Part shown: in pieces, positions 1 through 14,110 of the stretch
Position numbering within the stretch: position 1 is the first letter of the stretch
How the letters are laid out: each line of letters opens with the position of its first letter
Assembly (NCBI RefSeq): GCF_000002995.4
Contig: NW_025062479.1
Location: forward strand, 2,439,721 to 2,503,720
Direction: 5' to 3'
From: Brugia malayi
Lineage: Eukaryota > Nematoda > Chromadorea > Rhabditida > Onchocercidae
DNA: 64,000 bases
Translations under genes and position numbers: made by a program
The notes under the pieces: generated by a model
Seen by the model: the letters and a program-made list of their open reading frames with translations, nothing else
What the model was told of the DNA's origin: nothing
Database searches by the model: none

Positions 1-1
1 T

Positions 2-85
2 CCCAAAAAATTTTCCATTCCTCTCTTTATTGAGCAAAGTGACCAGTCTATTGTCATTCTAGATGACCGCTTGATGACCAAATGA
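2..85 (+). CDS. possible 3' end of an unidentified gene, cut by the window edge
   Basis: One plus-strand frame is open from the first bases of the window to a TGA at 83-85. It gives 27 residues ending ...SIVILDDRLMTK. The composition (I, L, D, E, S, with CGC and GAC codons) looks more like protein than the simple-sequence DNA that follows. It could be the terminal exon of a plus-strand gene lying to the left. No start codon, acceptor or family signature is visible, so the product is unknown and a chance open frame cannot be excluded. Confidence 0.22.
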   Translation, partial: PKKFSIPLFIEQSDQSIVILDDRLMTK

Positions 86-231
86 TTTATTCCTGACCAA
101 TCGATCGTATTAGATGATGGTTAAGACGAAATAGATTAATTTAGAATAGAAAAAAAGAAAGAAAGAAAGGAAAAAATTTCCCTATATAGCTCAAATACCG
201 TATCATATCATTCATGGTTAAAATTTGTTTA

Positions 232-269
232 AGAGAGAGAGAGAGAGAGGGGAAGAGAGGGAGAGAGAG
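232..269. repeat. (GA)n microsatellite
   Basis: Run of GA dinucleotides, interrupted by GGGGAA and GGG near its end. Confidence 0.9.
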
Positions 270-1019
270 CATATGATGAAACAAGCTTTTAAGTAAATCA
301 TTCTTGCATTAAACGATAAACAGTACCATCAAATGAACAATTAAATGATTTTAACTTAAAAAAATATTTAAAATTTTATATCTAACTAATTTACATTAAT
401 AATCATAATAACAAACAAAATTTTCTCTTTTATCTGTTACATTTTTATAACAAATAACCAAAAAAAAGAAAAGAAAATTACAAAAGAAATCTGATAAGGT
501 GATTAAAGGAAAAAATAAAAAAAATAATAATAAATAAATAAAAGAAAAGAATAAAAAAGAACAAAAAAAAATCGAGAAATTGCAATGTTTGCAAAGATTC
601 TTCGAAACCAGTCATCAATGAAATCTTATCAAAGTGCACTTCAACTTCCATAATTTTAGGCATTTTAAAAAAAAAAAAAAGCGAAAAAAAAAATATTTCA
701 CTTTAAAGCAGAAAAAAAAAAAGTTTAACCAACAAATGCCGCCGTAACAATTCGCACAGTGCTTCCTCAAAACATGTTATAAATAGCAATAAACTGGATG
801 AATGAGGGGTAGTCAAATGAAAAGGAATGGCAAATGAGAAAAAAATAAATAAAAAAAAAAAAAAAGAGAGAAGCAAAGGACAAGAGAAATGAATTGATGA
901 AAAGAAAGTATAAGTAAGAACGAAATATAAAAAAAAAAAAGAAAAAAACTATTTTTTTTTTTTAAAATTTCGTTTTTTTTTTAATAAAAAGCAAAAAAAG
1001 TAAAGTTGTTGTGTTGCTT

Positions 1020-1165
1020 GGAAGTAATAATGATAGTAATAATTTATAATAATAATTTGTAATTCGTAATAGTAATATTAATAATAATAAATAATAATGA
1101 TAAAAATTAAGTAACAATAATAATGACATTGTGTTAGTGGTAATGATAATGATAATGACGAATTG
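1020..1165. repeat. degenerate AAT/ATG trinucleotide tract
   Basis: Imperfect repetition of AAT, AATG and AATAGT units. It creates a Leu/Thr/Ile-rich open frame on the minus strand that is not a gene. Confidence 0.75.
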
Positions 1166-1709
1166 CAAATTTATATAATATAACCGTAAAAATATTATGG
1201 TTCATTTACATTACATGAACTTTATAAACTTTAGAAATAAATAGTAATAAAAGTTGTTGTACTTTTCTTTTGCAAAGGATCAATCCATTTTTTTTTTTTT
1301 TTTTGTAATTGCAATAAAATGCATTTCATTTGAAATAGATTACACAGATTACCAAAATAGTTAGCAATGTATCGTCCTACAATCATTCAATATACAAACA
1401 GAATTTGTCAAATAGAATTACAATTTTTGTTATTTTAAATTATTATAATTTTTTTTCAACTAAATATTTTAAAAAAAGTATTTTTTTTAAGCAATTTTAA
1501 TATAATTTTATAAAAAAAAACAAAGGAAAAAAGAAAAATGCTTAATATTTATTAATCATTCTTATGGAAGGATTTAGTCATACGGAAAGAAACGAGTAAA
1601 AATTTACTTTGATAATGAGATAATAAATTAGCATAATGAAATTATTCAAATAATTTTATAATGAATAACGAACAATTTGTAATTGTTATTTTTGTTTTTT
1701 AGACGATTA

Positions 1710-1711
<2 letters not shown>

Positions 1712-1749
<38 letters not shown>
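1712..1749. repeat. (GA)n microsatellite
   Basis: Nearly perfect GA run of about 19 units. Confidence 0.95.
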
Positions 1750-1751
<2 letters not shown>

Positions 1752-4700
1752 GATTAAGAGGACGAGACAAAGTTACTATAAAAATTATTAGACTAAAAAA
1801 GGGTGCTTTATAATGATTCATTAATATATGGTATTTTCTGGCGGAATTGACAAATCTCTGGAGTGAATTTTAGTTTTTCTCTTTTTTTTTTTTTTCTTTC
1901 TCTCTTTTTCTACATCAAAATAATAGCACTTATTTATTGAACCTAAATAAATGTCCCTCAAAAATTTGCTATCGATTAAAGAATGTCCTCTTCAATTTTT
2001 ATTCAGTGCTTCTATCAGAACGGAAAAACGGAAATGAAATCAACAAAACGAATGGATTGAAAAAAAAAAAATGTACTTGTAATAGGAAAGGTTTTTTTTT
2101 TTTTTTTTGGAGTATACAAAGGATAAAACTATTTGAGAAATTATTGAAAATGTTGGTTTAAAGAATAAAATGAAAAAAGATTTTGAGAAAAATTGATGGG
2201 TAAAAATAAAGTATAACATTTATAAATAAAACTAAACTGAATTTAATTTTTTTTTTTCAAAAAACAAAAAAGATGTAAAATGATAACACTTATTGCACTT
2301 ATATTTTGCTTGTTTTAAAGATAAACGAAGATGAAAAAAATAAAAACACATCTTTATTAAAAATAGCAAAGTAATTAATTAATTAATTAGATCATGTATC
2401 GTACTTATATATGAACCGAACTTTTTTTCAAGAATGTGGCAAAATGATTGCTAACAACGATCAATCATTCATTGCTGTTTAATTTTTCGCATAAAACATT
2501 TTAAAATTTTAATTTTGCTTCATAAAAATGAAATTAAATGTTAAAAGTTTATGCCTAAAATATCGTTTTTTTTTTTTTTTTTTTTTTTCATTGCCTTTTC
2601 CTTTTTTTTTTTCTTTTTAGCTATTTCATTTGTTAAAGACATAAATTTTTCATAAAAAATTTTTTTATTTTTTTGTATTCGGATTGTAAAAGATCATTTT
2701 AAAATTCCGGATTTTTGTTTGAACATTTTTGAGCATTTTATCTGAAATTTTTTAGTTCCGTTATATTTTTGTTCAGAAAAATAATACAAAATATCACTAA
2801 CAAAATTACTGTAAATCTTTGCAAGTCGTTTTTATTTTTTTGTTTAAAAACCAAGTGTGGTTTCTTAAAATTCAGATTATTATAAACTTGAAGACTTTTT
2901 TCATGATCTAAAAATTTGCAAAATAATGATAAAATTTTTTTAAAAAATAAAGTCAAGTTTAAAAAACAAAAGAAATCAAAATATAAATGCTTTAAACATA
3001 ATTAATGATTGCAAAAAAGAAAAAAAGAATTTGGATATAATGCTCGAAAAGGAAATTTTCTTATTGCCAAATTAATTTATAATTTATAGGAAATACAGCT
3101 TGCATTTATTTAAAGGTTCTTTTTTTAAGTTTTACTTTTCCTATCCTGTCATTAAGATGATATGATCAGATCAGTGTTGTAGACGATTGATCACCCATGT
3201 ACTATTATACAGTATTACCTGTAAAATATTTCATAGATTATTGTAAAAATAAAAAATTTCGAACTACTTAAGGCTTTTATTTATTTATTTTTTTTTTTTT
3301 TTTGCACTCATATGTTCATTATGAAAAAATGCAGTTTTCACAAAAATATTTTAGCTTTATTTGTGAAAATTATTTACTAATATTTTAGCATTATTTATAA
3401 AGCTTGGCTTAGTTTAAAGTTATTACCTTTGGCAATATTAAGGTAAAATTTTAAAAAAAAATTAAATAAAACAAGATGAAATATGAGTGAAAATGAATAA
3501 AGTGAGAAATATAATAATGTGCAAATAAAGCAAAAGTTTTGTCAAAAATTCCATTTAGTTTTTGATTAATGTTAAATTATTGTATTCTACTTCTAATAAT
3601 TAAAAAATATTCATTATTTGTTTTATTTTGCAAGCAGTGATAATATCATCTGATAATGGTAGTAATTAGGTGTTATTCCATTTTTAACATGAACTACGAA
3701 TATAAATTATTATTATTATTACCAATATTATTATTAATATCATAATAAGTAAGATGATGAATGTTAACTGCAATTGGTTAATTCATAATTGAAATTGTTT
3801 AGTAAATTAATAATTTTAGCTACAAGCTAAATAAATCCATTAAGAGATTCAAAACAATTTTCAATTGTAAAATGTTTAAATGTTACATTAATGCAAAAAT
3901 ATGGCATAAAATTGATGCAATATGAATTTTAGTGAAATTTTTTAATGAAGCAAATGCAATTTTCAATATTTCAATTTAATACATCCAAAATTGCTACTTT
4001 TTTTAAATCTAATATTCATAATAAATGTATTTAAGTATCAAATTACTCTAAATGTAAATTTATGCTCTGAAAATACTGCATAAAAATCATAATAATTCAT
4101 TACGATATTTAGAAAATTTTGTAATAAGTTTTAATAGTTGAAAGTTACAAACCAAAATATCACTCTCTTCTATTTTAGAAGTATTTACCGGCCGAAAGAC
4201 AACATGATTTCCTTTTATTTTTTTTCTTTGATAAAATTTCAAAACAAATTTTTTTAAATAAAATTCAAATTTAAACATTTTTTAAAAGTAAGCATTCTTT
4301 CATCGTAATATTTCTGAAAATTAGCTGTTTTAAATATTTGTTGATGATAAGTGCAATGACAGAAAAAAAAAATTGAAACCGTTTTTTTTATCATCAAATA
4401 GAAACAGAACATAGCAATTTTTTTTTTCTTTTTTTAAATTCATATTTGTTCTGTTGCCTTCAATGAACTTTTCGTTTCTGCCAAAAGAAAAAAGGAGTGA
4501 AAAACTATATAATTATTAAAATTTATGAAGTGATATGATCAAACTGATAAATGAAGAAGTAAAAATTCAAACACTGAATGAACAAAAAAATAAAAAAAAA
4601 ATGCAAAGGGTATAATCAATGTTTAATCTCATTTCAATTTTTTAATGATTATTTAATTTTTTTTTTTGAAATTAAAATTAAAAAACCTTGGCTAATTTAT

Positions 4701-5504
4701 ACTATAAAGTTTAGAAATGAAAATATTATGCATATTTATAAATTTAATTTCAATCTATAATTTTAATGAGCTTAAGTAATTGAACAAATACTTATCTAAT
4801 TAAGTTATCTGAGCTGCAAAATTATTGACAATGAATGAACGGTTCATATATTTGTATAGTTGGCGACAGCTGGTGACATTTGCGAGGTTTTAAGGAAGTC
4901 ATTACGACATATATTACATTTTGATCACTTTCAAGATTAGGTAATGATTTAACACAATATAATTCAGTTGGTCTGTTTTTAATATTATTTTTTTTTGTTG
5001 TTTTTTCTTTCAAATAAATTTTAATTAATAACTAATCTTATCAGAGGTATTCTTGATAAAGTTTAAAATATTGTTGTTTATGATATTTATGATATTGATG
5101 AATATCATATTTGTGATATTGATGAAGTGATATTTCATATCCAACTGATAAATGGCAGCATTGTTTGTTAGTTAACCTAAAAGAATTTTGTAATATTGTT
5201 CAACAAATGGTATCAAATAACAAAATGATTTTAATAAATGTTTCTTTTCCTTGAAATTAAGTCAAAAAATTTTTACTTAGACTTCTTTGTATAATTCTTA
5301 ATCTTAAAAAAAGGAGGAAACGAATGGATAAGTAAACAAGTAAATAAATGAATAATCGTTAGTGAAAATTTTGATTATAAAAAAATTTTTTCTTTTGTAT
5401 GTATATTAAACATAATTAAATTTGTTCGCAAATTTCCATGAAATTAATGAATTAACTGATATATTTTACTGTTTAAAATATTGCTTTTCTACTATGATAC
5501 TACT

Positions 5505-5745
5505 ACGACTGCTATTGCAACAATAATAACGACAACAGTAATAACAACATCAACAATTACAATAACAATGACAACAACTGCTACTGCTATTATTGTTATG
5601 ATAACAACAGTAGCAACAAAAATAACAATAATTACAACAGTAACTACAGCAGCAACAACTGCTACAACAACAATTACCATAGCATATACTGCTACTACAA
5701 CAACTCTTATTACAATAACAACAACTATCGCTACAACTACTTCGT
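5505..5745. repeat. imperfect ACA/ACT/ATA trinucleotide repeat
   Basis: About 240 bases of strict three-base periodicity. The plus frame reads mostly Thr, Ile and Ala and the minus frame mostly Val and Ile. Both strands are open, which is the signature of a decayed trinucleotide microsatellite and not of a gene. Confidence 0.8.
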
Positions 5746-7343
5746 AATAGATATCATTGCTTTTTGCTATGGGTTAAAAAAAAAAAAATGAAAAAAAAAA
5801 GGAAACATTAAATATATTTATCATTTCAAAAAAAAACAAATATTATAATGCCATATTTGTTCAACTATACTTCATTTTTTAAATATTGTATATTTTACAG
5901 AATAATTTGTTAGTCTCGTTTTTTTTTTTCTTTTTGTTAGAAAATATTAAAATTTAGTTTAAGAAGAAAAAGAAGTAATATATAACATATTAAAATAATT
6001 AAATTGGATAAATTTATTTTTTAAAAAAATCGCTCTTTTTTTTTTTTTTTTAAAAAAATACGGAATATTTTAAATGGAACTTATATTAGGAAATTTAAAT
6101 ATCAAGTAAAATTTTTTAACCATATCGCTATCAAAGTTAAATGAATGGATGAAATAAAATATAAGCTGTTAGAAAGGAATTATTATTGAAATTACTAACA
6201 CCCGAATAATTAACATTTGAATTTGAGAAAGGAAAAAGTTGAATAAAAAGGAAAGGGATGTTAATGGCAACTTTGTGAATTTAAAAGCAATAAGCTAAGA
6301 ATATTTGTAGTAAGCTTTATGCTGTTGAAAATTTAACAATTTCGATTTGTTTAATTCATTTTTAAAGAATTCTTTAGTGCATACTTCAAAAGCCATTTGT
6401 CGTCAATGTTAGCTTTGTTTCTAAATGTTCACAAACTTTTTGCTTTTTCCTGATCTATTCGTCGTCTTCTTCTTTCTCTTCTTGATATGAGTAAAAGAAG
6501 AATGGTAGTTGCTGAGAAATATTTGTGAACTTTTAGTGACTTTAAAGGGTGTGTGGCATTTCCTGAAAAAAAGAACTTTATTGCTAAGTTTGTTCCAATG
6601 CTTCTTCATGATGTCAATTTTCTTTTTTTGAAATCCAAAATTATCAAAAATTTAACCCATTAAGAGAATAGAAATTTCATTTAGACAAGTCATTTATAAA
6701 ATATAGTAAAAATCGAATTTTTCTTTTTTTTTTTTTCGAACTTTCCTTTTGGTGTAACTATTTTGCAAGTTTTTAATTTAAAAAAAAAATTATCAGCATT
6801 ATCAGCAATTACCGTAACATAAAAATAACTCATTATAACTGAAATTTTAACAAATACTTTGAGAGAAAAAAAAAAGGAAAGAATTTCTATCATTACTTTT
6901 ATTCTTCTATCAAATATGCGCCTCTAAAAAAGAAGAAAAAACGATCTTGTTTATCATGATTTATTCTCAAGGGAATTTTAGCGACTATTTCAATTCGTTA
7001 GTCATCATTTCAAGAGCACAACTTAACTATTACCAAAAATTCCATCTAATAACTATTTGCATTAATTTGCTTTTTTTTTATCCCAATTTTGTACCAAATA
7101 CACATACAAATTCAAGTAATAATAAATGAGTAAATGGAAAAAATTTTGATTAAAATATTTCTTAAAGGAGCAATAAAAAAAAACACAAGTAAATGTGGTA
7201 AGTATGGGATGATGTCAAAAATTAAATTAATGTACTCAAAACTTCACGCAATAATTGCTCGCTTTTTTTTTATTTATTCATTTTTTTTTAACTATTAAAT
7301 CCCAAAATACATATATGGTTTGGATCATTTTATTTTTCACCTC

Positions 7344-7443
7344 TTTTTATTATCATTATGATCACTATTATTATTATCATTATCACTATCATTATTATTA
7401 TTATTACTATTACTATTACTATCACTATTATTTTTATCATTAT
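7344..7443. repeat. TAT/CAT/CAC trinucleotide repeat
   Basis: Imperfect ATT/ATC/ACT units, translating as Tyr/His runs on the plus strand. Confidence 0.85.
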
Positions 7444-10400
7444 TTGACCTCAAATAATTTTTTTCTTTTTTTAATTTTTTTTAGAGGCAATAAGAAGATA
7501 GTAGCTTAGATTTGAAAAAAACGGCAGGTATTTTAAAAATGGAAGCTTATGGTGAAAAAAAAGGAAGAAGGTGAAGAGTGAGAAAAATATGAAGATTTAT
7601 GAGAACATTTTCTTCATGACATTTTTCGAATTGGTTTTTCTCCTTTTTTTTTTCTTTTTTTTTTTAAAGAGTAAGTCAAAAGGACTCATGTACTTTCTTC
7701 CATCTATTTGCTATTTTTCCACTTTTCTTCGTTGTTATTTTTTTTTTCTTTTGAAGAAAAAAAAAGTAAAAACGAAGAAGTTAAAATTATTTGTAAAAGT
7801 ATTTCCCTAAAGGCTTACAACATGCTTATTTTATATCCTTTTAGTCCTTCTTATCTTTTTAGATATAAGTGCTTAGTCTTATTCGGCATTTAATACTCTA
7901 ACCAACTTTTAGGCCTAAATGTACATGCTAGGCCTTAACTTGTCGATGCCTATCTCTTTGCAATGTAACTAAGCATTAAAATAAAGCCAACGGAGCCTTA
8001 TATTTACAGAAAGAAAAAGAAAACTTTATCATGCATACATCATTTAAGCAACACAACATGCAAACAATTATTTAGAATGTAAAAAAAAGAAAAAAAAAAG
8101 GAAGAAAAATAAAAAGCTGTAGAATAAAATTTGACAACATCTGTAGGCAATTTTAGATTTTGAAATTTAATCTACTGATTAATGTTATCCATATCACTGA
8201 TGCTACATACTGATAGCTATTTGATGTTTTTAATTTGTTTGAAAAGTGAAGCAGATAACAGTGAGAATATTTCCAGTACAAATTAATTCATAATGATCAA
8301 TCGGTTCAGACATCTAATAAAATAAGTTTGTGAAGTAATAAAATAAAACTAAAAAAATGAACAAAAAAAAAAAGAGAGAGAAAAACCAAGCACACATGGT
8401 TGAACATTTGGCATATTACACGGATAATTCCATAGTCTAATCCATGCGTTTACGTATTTTGTTCTTTTTTTTTTTTCTTCATACATTAGAATTTTATGTT
8501 CATTTAACATTTTATATCAATTATCAAATAATTTTAGGAAATTTCTGATTGAAATTGAAAACAATTAAAATTTTCATGAATAAGAAATAACTACAGGAAA
8601 ATTTTCAATCATTTAAACATATCAATTAAATTAAATTCAGCATTAATTCCAGTAACAATCATTTTAATTAAGTAACTAATATCTGACGAAATATAACAAT
8701 TATATCTTAAATGGATTTATTGTTTTTAAATGAATGACAAGAATATAATCATATACATTTAATGTTTAGAGTGAAACAAAAAAAGAAAAGCAATTAATGC
8801 TAATTTTAACATTTAGCTAAAATTGGATTAATTAAAAGCAAAATTGCTTAATGGATGAATGAAAAAAAAAAAAGAGAATTTCCTTTTTTTTCATCCATTT
8901 AGTTGTTTTAGTATATGAAATTTATCATCTAAAATTATTAATTTATATCTAATCTAATTTATGAAAAAATTTTTTGCTCGTTCAAATCTGTTGCATAAAA
9001 TAATAATTAGATTTATCCATTATACACATATCAGATTATTGTTATTTCTTTGACTAATTAAAAATATAGTAATTCTTAATATATGATATAATGTTTTTAT
9101 ATGATTGCGCTTATATTATTCATTATTAAACATTTTGACAAATAATTTTTTTAACTTCATTAATTTTCGTCTAAATGTTGAAAAACATTTAAAAATATTT
9201 GAGTTATTGTTCTTGTGCAAAGTTTATTGAAATTTTGCAGAAGCAAAAAGGAAAAAAAAAAAGAAAGAAAAAGAAAAATATATGAACAACTCATTTCTTA
9301 CCTTTTTTTTTTCTTCACATTGCGCAACAATAATTTTTGAGCGTTTTACTGAACAAATTTTGCAGATTTTTTTCTTTTTCTTAATGGATAAAATTATTGG
9401 CAAAAAAGTCTTACTTAAACACAGCTAAATTTATAATTTGATAATATAAAATTATTTACTTAACTCATGATAACAAATTGACATTTGTCATTCAGATAAT
9501 TAATCATTTAAATATTTCAAATTTATCCAACAATGAATAGTAACTGCAAATGATTGCTATAATGTTAAATTGTTATCACTTAGAATTATGATTAGGTATC
9601 AGTTAGAAAATTCAGTGTTTGAAAAAATAAATTTTCTGTGGAATATGCAGAAAGTAATAATTTGAATAAGTAAAAAAAAAAAAGGAAAGAAAAAAAGGAT
9701 CAAAAAAAAAAGCGAAAATTAGTGAGTTTTACCGTTCCTAAATATTAAAGATAATGTAATCTGATTAAGTCTTCATCTAAGCATACTTTTATTTTGTTAT
9801 ATATCAATGAAGGAATGATTTTTTTTTTTTTCTCAAAAAATTTGAATTAAATTACACTAATAATGATTGTTTGAAATTTCAAAAAAAAAAAAAAAAAAAA
9901 AGAATGGAATAAATGAAGGTGTTGAAATTAGCTTATCGTCTTGTATCCTTGACCGAATTCATTTCCATTTCGTGTTTTTGTTTTTCGATCTAATTTAAAA
10001 AGAAGACTCAGCAACTTTAATTTTACGTCTCTTTCTATCTCTCTTCTTTCGTCTGTTTCTCTCTTTCTGCATTGATCAGTTCCTCTACTAATTTCAATTT
10101 AAATCTATCAAATTAATTACTTATAATAGCATAATGAATGCATACGAGATTTGATGCTGTTATATTTGTCATTATTAAATCTGTTTCAATCTTTTAATTT
10201 TAAGTCTTGTTATTGAAAAGTATATATTTAAGTCTTATTGAAAAGTAACATATCTCCTTTCATTTGCTTTTTTTTTTTTTCAGGGGAAGGAATGAAAATA
10301 CTGCTACTGTCAAACATCAAAATATTCGCCATCAGTCTTGATATTATGGAAAATTCCAAGTTTTCAAGAAAATCTCTTCCTGAAATACTTCATAGCTCAA

Positions 10401-11559
10401 CTTCTTCTTCTTTCTTTTTCATTGTAAACTGCTAAAAAAAAAAAAAAAAATGAATTTTTTTTTTTTTTGTAAAATTTAATTTACTCATTCCAGCCAAATT
10501 GTTTATGATTACAATTACAATTTAATTAATTGTTAATCGAAATGAATTATTATCATAAATAAAGTGCAAAATAATTGGATGGATTATTTTATCAGCTTAG
10601 CAAATCTTGAATAATCAGTGAAGCAATTATAAAAGAAAGAAATTTTTAGAATTAATTTTTAAACTATCTTAAAATTCCAAACTAACATTAAAAAAAAAAA
10701 AATTCAAAAATGAACCATCAAAAAATATAAACACACATGCAATAAAATAGAAAGAGAGGAGTAAACGGGAAGAATTTGCTTACTGCAAAATCTGTTTCAT
10801 TGTTTCTGGAAATTTAAACGAAAAATTTTTCATCAAATTTCAAAAATTTATCACAAATGAAGAAGGACATAGAGAGAAAACGATAGGAAAAAAGACAGCA
10901 AAAGGGAGAGAGAGAAAGAGAAATAGAAAAGATAGAAGATGAAAAAGACTGAAAATATAGATCAGGAATGAAGTGCAAGAAAAGTTCATAAATGAAAAAA
11001 AAAAAAAAAAAAAAGATAAAAAGGAGACAATAATCTTACCTTTCTTCATCTTTTTTAATAAAGAAAAAGAATAAAATGAAGAGGGAAAGAGGAAGAGAGA
11101 GAGGGAGAGGAATAAAAGGCTAGAAAAAGAAAAATGAAGATGAAGTAAGAAGAGGAAAAATGAAGAAATTCTTCTTCCTTCTTTCTTTTTCACTGGTTAG
11201 TTGTATTTACTGAAGTGCATTCTAATGAAGATATTTAACTGGCAGATAGTTTTAATCAAGAACAAAAAAAGATAAATAAATAAATAAATAAGAACTGATA
11301 ATGCGCAATGAAGATGGATACACCGCTTCACTTCTTGTCTGCTTTTAGCTTCCATTATCAATTTATCATTGAGCATAATGATCCATGTTATCTCATCCGT
11401 TTTCCTCTTTTTTTTTTTCTTCTTCCTCCTTTTTTTTTTTTTTTTCTGCTTTTCTTTTTCTCTCTTTCCTCCTTTTTCCCTCCCTCTCTCTTTCGTATGT
11501 TCAAATTTTTCTTGGATAAATTTTTTTTTCACTTACATCCTGCTAGTGATAATAATCTC

Positions 11560-11705
11560 GATCACTATTATTGTTATTATATTCATTACTATTTTACTAT
11601 TATCATTATTATTATCATTATTGTTATTATTATTACTACTATTGTTATTATCATTATTATTATCATTATTATTATTATTATTATCGTTATTATTATTATT
11701 AATTA
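11560..11705. repeat. ATT/ATC trinucleotide repeat
   Basis: Imperfect TTA/TTATCA units over about 145 bases. It gives Ile/Leu-rich open frames on plus and Asn-rich ones on minus, and is followed by a short TA run at about 11759-11774. Confidence 0.85.
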
Positions 11706-11966
11706 TATGTTCAATTATCAACTGATAATGTTTGGAATGAAAGCAAAATAATGAAAGATATATATATATATATAATTGTAATTCATTCACATTCATTTCA
11801 TTGTATTTTACAGGAATATGTAAAAGATTGAAATGGGTTGAATTGATAATTTGTTGGTAGAAGCAAAATGAAAAGCGCCGTTTTCAAGAGTTGGAAAGTA
11901 TGGAATTTATAATAGTTCAATTGGTCTGAGGAGAGAGGAAAGTAAATGAATAGGGAGAAAAAAAAA

Positions 11967-11972
11967 GAGAGA

Positions 11973-12004
<32 letters not shown>
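11967..12004. repeat. (GA)n microsatellite
   Basis: GA run with a single GAAGG interruption. Confidence 0.9.
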
Positions 12005-12008
<4 letters not shown>

Positions 12009-13859
12009 AGAGAGGAAAATGAAACGATGAAAAAAAAACAAAAAAATCTTTTTCTTTTTAAAGTACATTTTCAATGTTACCGTTGATTGCATGTTTTAGG
12101 CATTTCACATTTTCAGGGGCACTGAACTAAATAGGCCCTCTCTACACCTTTTTCGTTTGTTAGAAACAAAAAAAAAAAGATAAAAGAATTGGTCCCTAAA
12201 CGTACATATAAAAGTGCTAGGTTCTAAAGTGCAGAGGCAAAAGGCAGTGAAACGTATATTATATATATATTTTTTCAAAATTTATATATTTTCTAACGGA
12301 TTTTTTGACTTCTAACAGGGAAAAGAAATAAAATTTTTTAAAAAAAAATCAAAAAACAACAAAATGTTTTAAAATTTAATTTATTTCACTTAGAATTCAA
12401 AAAGAAAAAAAATTAAAGCTGTCATAAAAAACGATTATTTTCTTGTCACCTTTATTGTGTTAACTTTTGAAAATTACCAATTTGTTGTCACAAAATTTAT
12501 TTCATCACATCAAATTATTCTTTCTTATTGAAGTTTTAAAATTTAATTTACAGTGAAATGTATTGTTTACAAAAAAAAAAAAAAATCCTACTATATCAAA
12601 TCTTTAATTTGATTAGATTAAGAAACGATAATATCAATTTCTTTAATTGATACAATAATAAATATCCATTTTCATCTCTTGTATAATATCATGTATGAAC
12701 TGTTAAATCTTGAACGAATTCTTTTCTCCCTTTTTTTTCTGTTTTTGAAAATGAAAGGACATTTTTTAAACTAAATATGCACTTTGAAAATGTTAATAAT
12801 GTTTGAAACTCATTTGAAAAAAAAAAAAATTTAAATAAAAAAAGTTAAGAAAGAAAAGAAGGGAAAAGTTGAAAAAATGATGATTATACATTGTAGTATT
12901 TAACAAATTATATAATATTCTTATATTGCTATTGTAAATTTGAATAGATTTTATTTTGCTGTAATAATTTTTTGTATATTTTATGCGAATAAATAAAATG
13001 CTTATCATTTTTTGAGTTTCTTTCTTTCTTTTTTTTTTTTTTTTTGATGATGAAATGATAAGTAAATCAAATGTTATGCTATAATTTTATGAACAAAATG
13101 AAAAATAACTAAAGAACAGAAAAGAAATGAAAAAGAAACCTGATCGATGTTTATTTTTGAAATGATTGATAATTTAGAAAGTCATTTGCAAAAAAATTAG
13201 ACAAAATGATTATTTTTGTTGCATAACACACTGATATTTTATTTATAATTTGTAACATCCTTAAAAGGTACCTATTTCTTCTTCCTCTTCCTTTACCTCT
13301 TTTTTTTTCTTTTTCTTACCTTTTTGTTTTAGGAATGAAGATAAGATGAAAAATGAGAGTACTGTAGTTAAAAAGAAAAAAAAAAGAAGAAAGATTTGAA
13401 CTGATCGATGAATCGTTGTAGTTGAACAAATAATCATAGATTACTGTGTTACAGTCAATTTTTTTTTTCCTTTTTTTTCATCGAGTCAATAAAAGAAAAG
13501 TAATGAAAATAAAATATGGAATATTTTCGAAATTAACATAAAATAATATCATTTGTTATGAATTATAATTAATTACAAATATTGTATTAATTTTGATAAA
13601 AGTATAAGTAATTCATCAAACGAATTATGATGTGTGAAAGTATACAATGATACTTGTTATGCAATCATTTAAAAAAATAAATAAATAAATAATTAAATAA
13701 TTTTCTTAAACAGCTATTAAAATCAATTTAAAACCGGATTAAAATCAATAATGGAGAAATTTTTGAATGAATTAAGAAAAAAGTGAATTGATTGTAGAAT
13801 GAACGGATAAACGTACATTGATTGACATCACTGAATGGACAAACGTAAGAATTTCAACG

Positions 13860-14110
13860 GAAATGACGGAAACGAATATATAATATGCATATATAGATAA
13901 ATGAATATATCAGTAAACGGATGAAGCATATGAATGTGTGAATTGATAACATAAAGTAATGGATAGAGGAATGATCAGGAAAATGGATAGAGGGAATGAA
14001 TGAATTTTGGAATGATCAGGAAAGCGATAAATGGATATAAGGAGAGAGAGAGAGAGAGAGGGAGGGAGAGAGAGAGGGAGAGAGAGAGCACAAAAGAATA
14101 AATATAATGT
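13860..14110. repeat. purine-rich repeat patch with GA run
   Basis: Repeated AATGGATA and AATGATCAGGAAA-type words (the latter at about 13970 and 14020) lead into a GA/GGGA run at 14041-14088. No coding signal. Confidence 0.6.

Noticed and set aside
5481..5747. 88-codon Thr-rich open frame, with a Val-rich frame on the other strand
   Set aside because: Strict three-base periodicity with both strands open is the mark of a decayed trinucleotide repeat. No start context, splice sites or motif.
10286..10434. 47-codon ORF (MKILLLSNIKIFAISLDI...) just behind a TTTTTTTCAG acceptor
   Set aside because: The hydrophobic start is weak, no mature peptide motif follows, and T-rich tracts ending in CAG are frequent here.
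11197..11796. Several overlapping 87-147 codon frames on both strands
   Set aside because: They translate poly-pyrimidine, GA and ATT repeats into Phe/Leu/Ser, Lys/Arg/Glu or Asn/Ile runs; no real protein signal.
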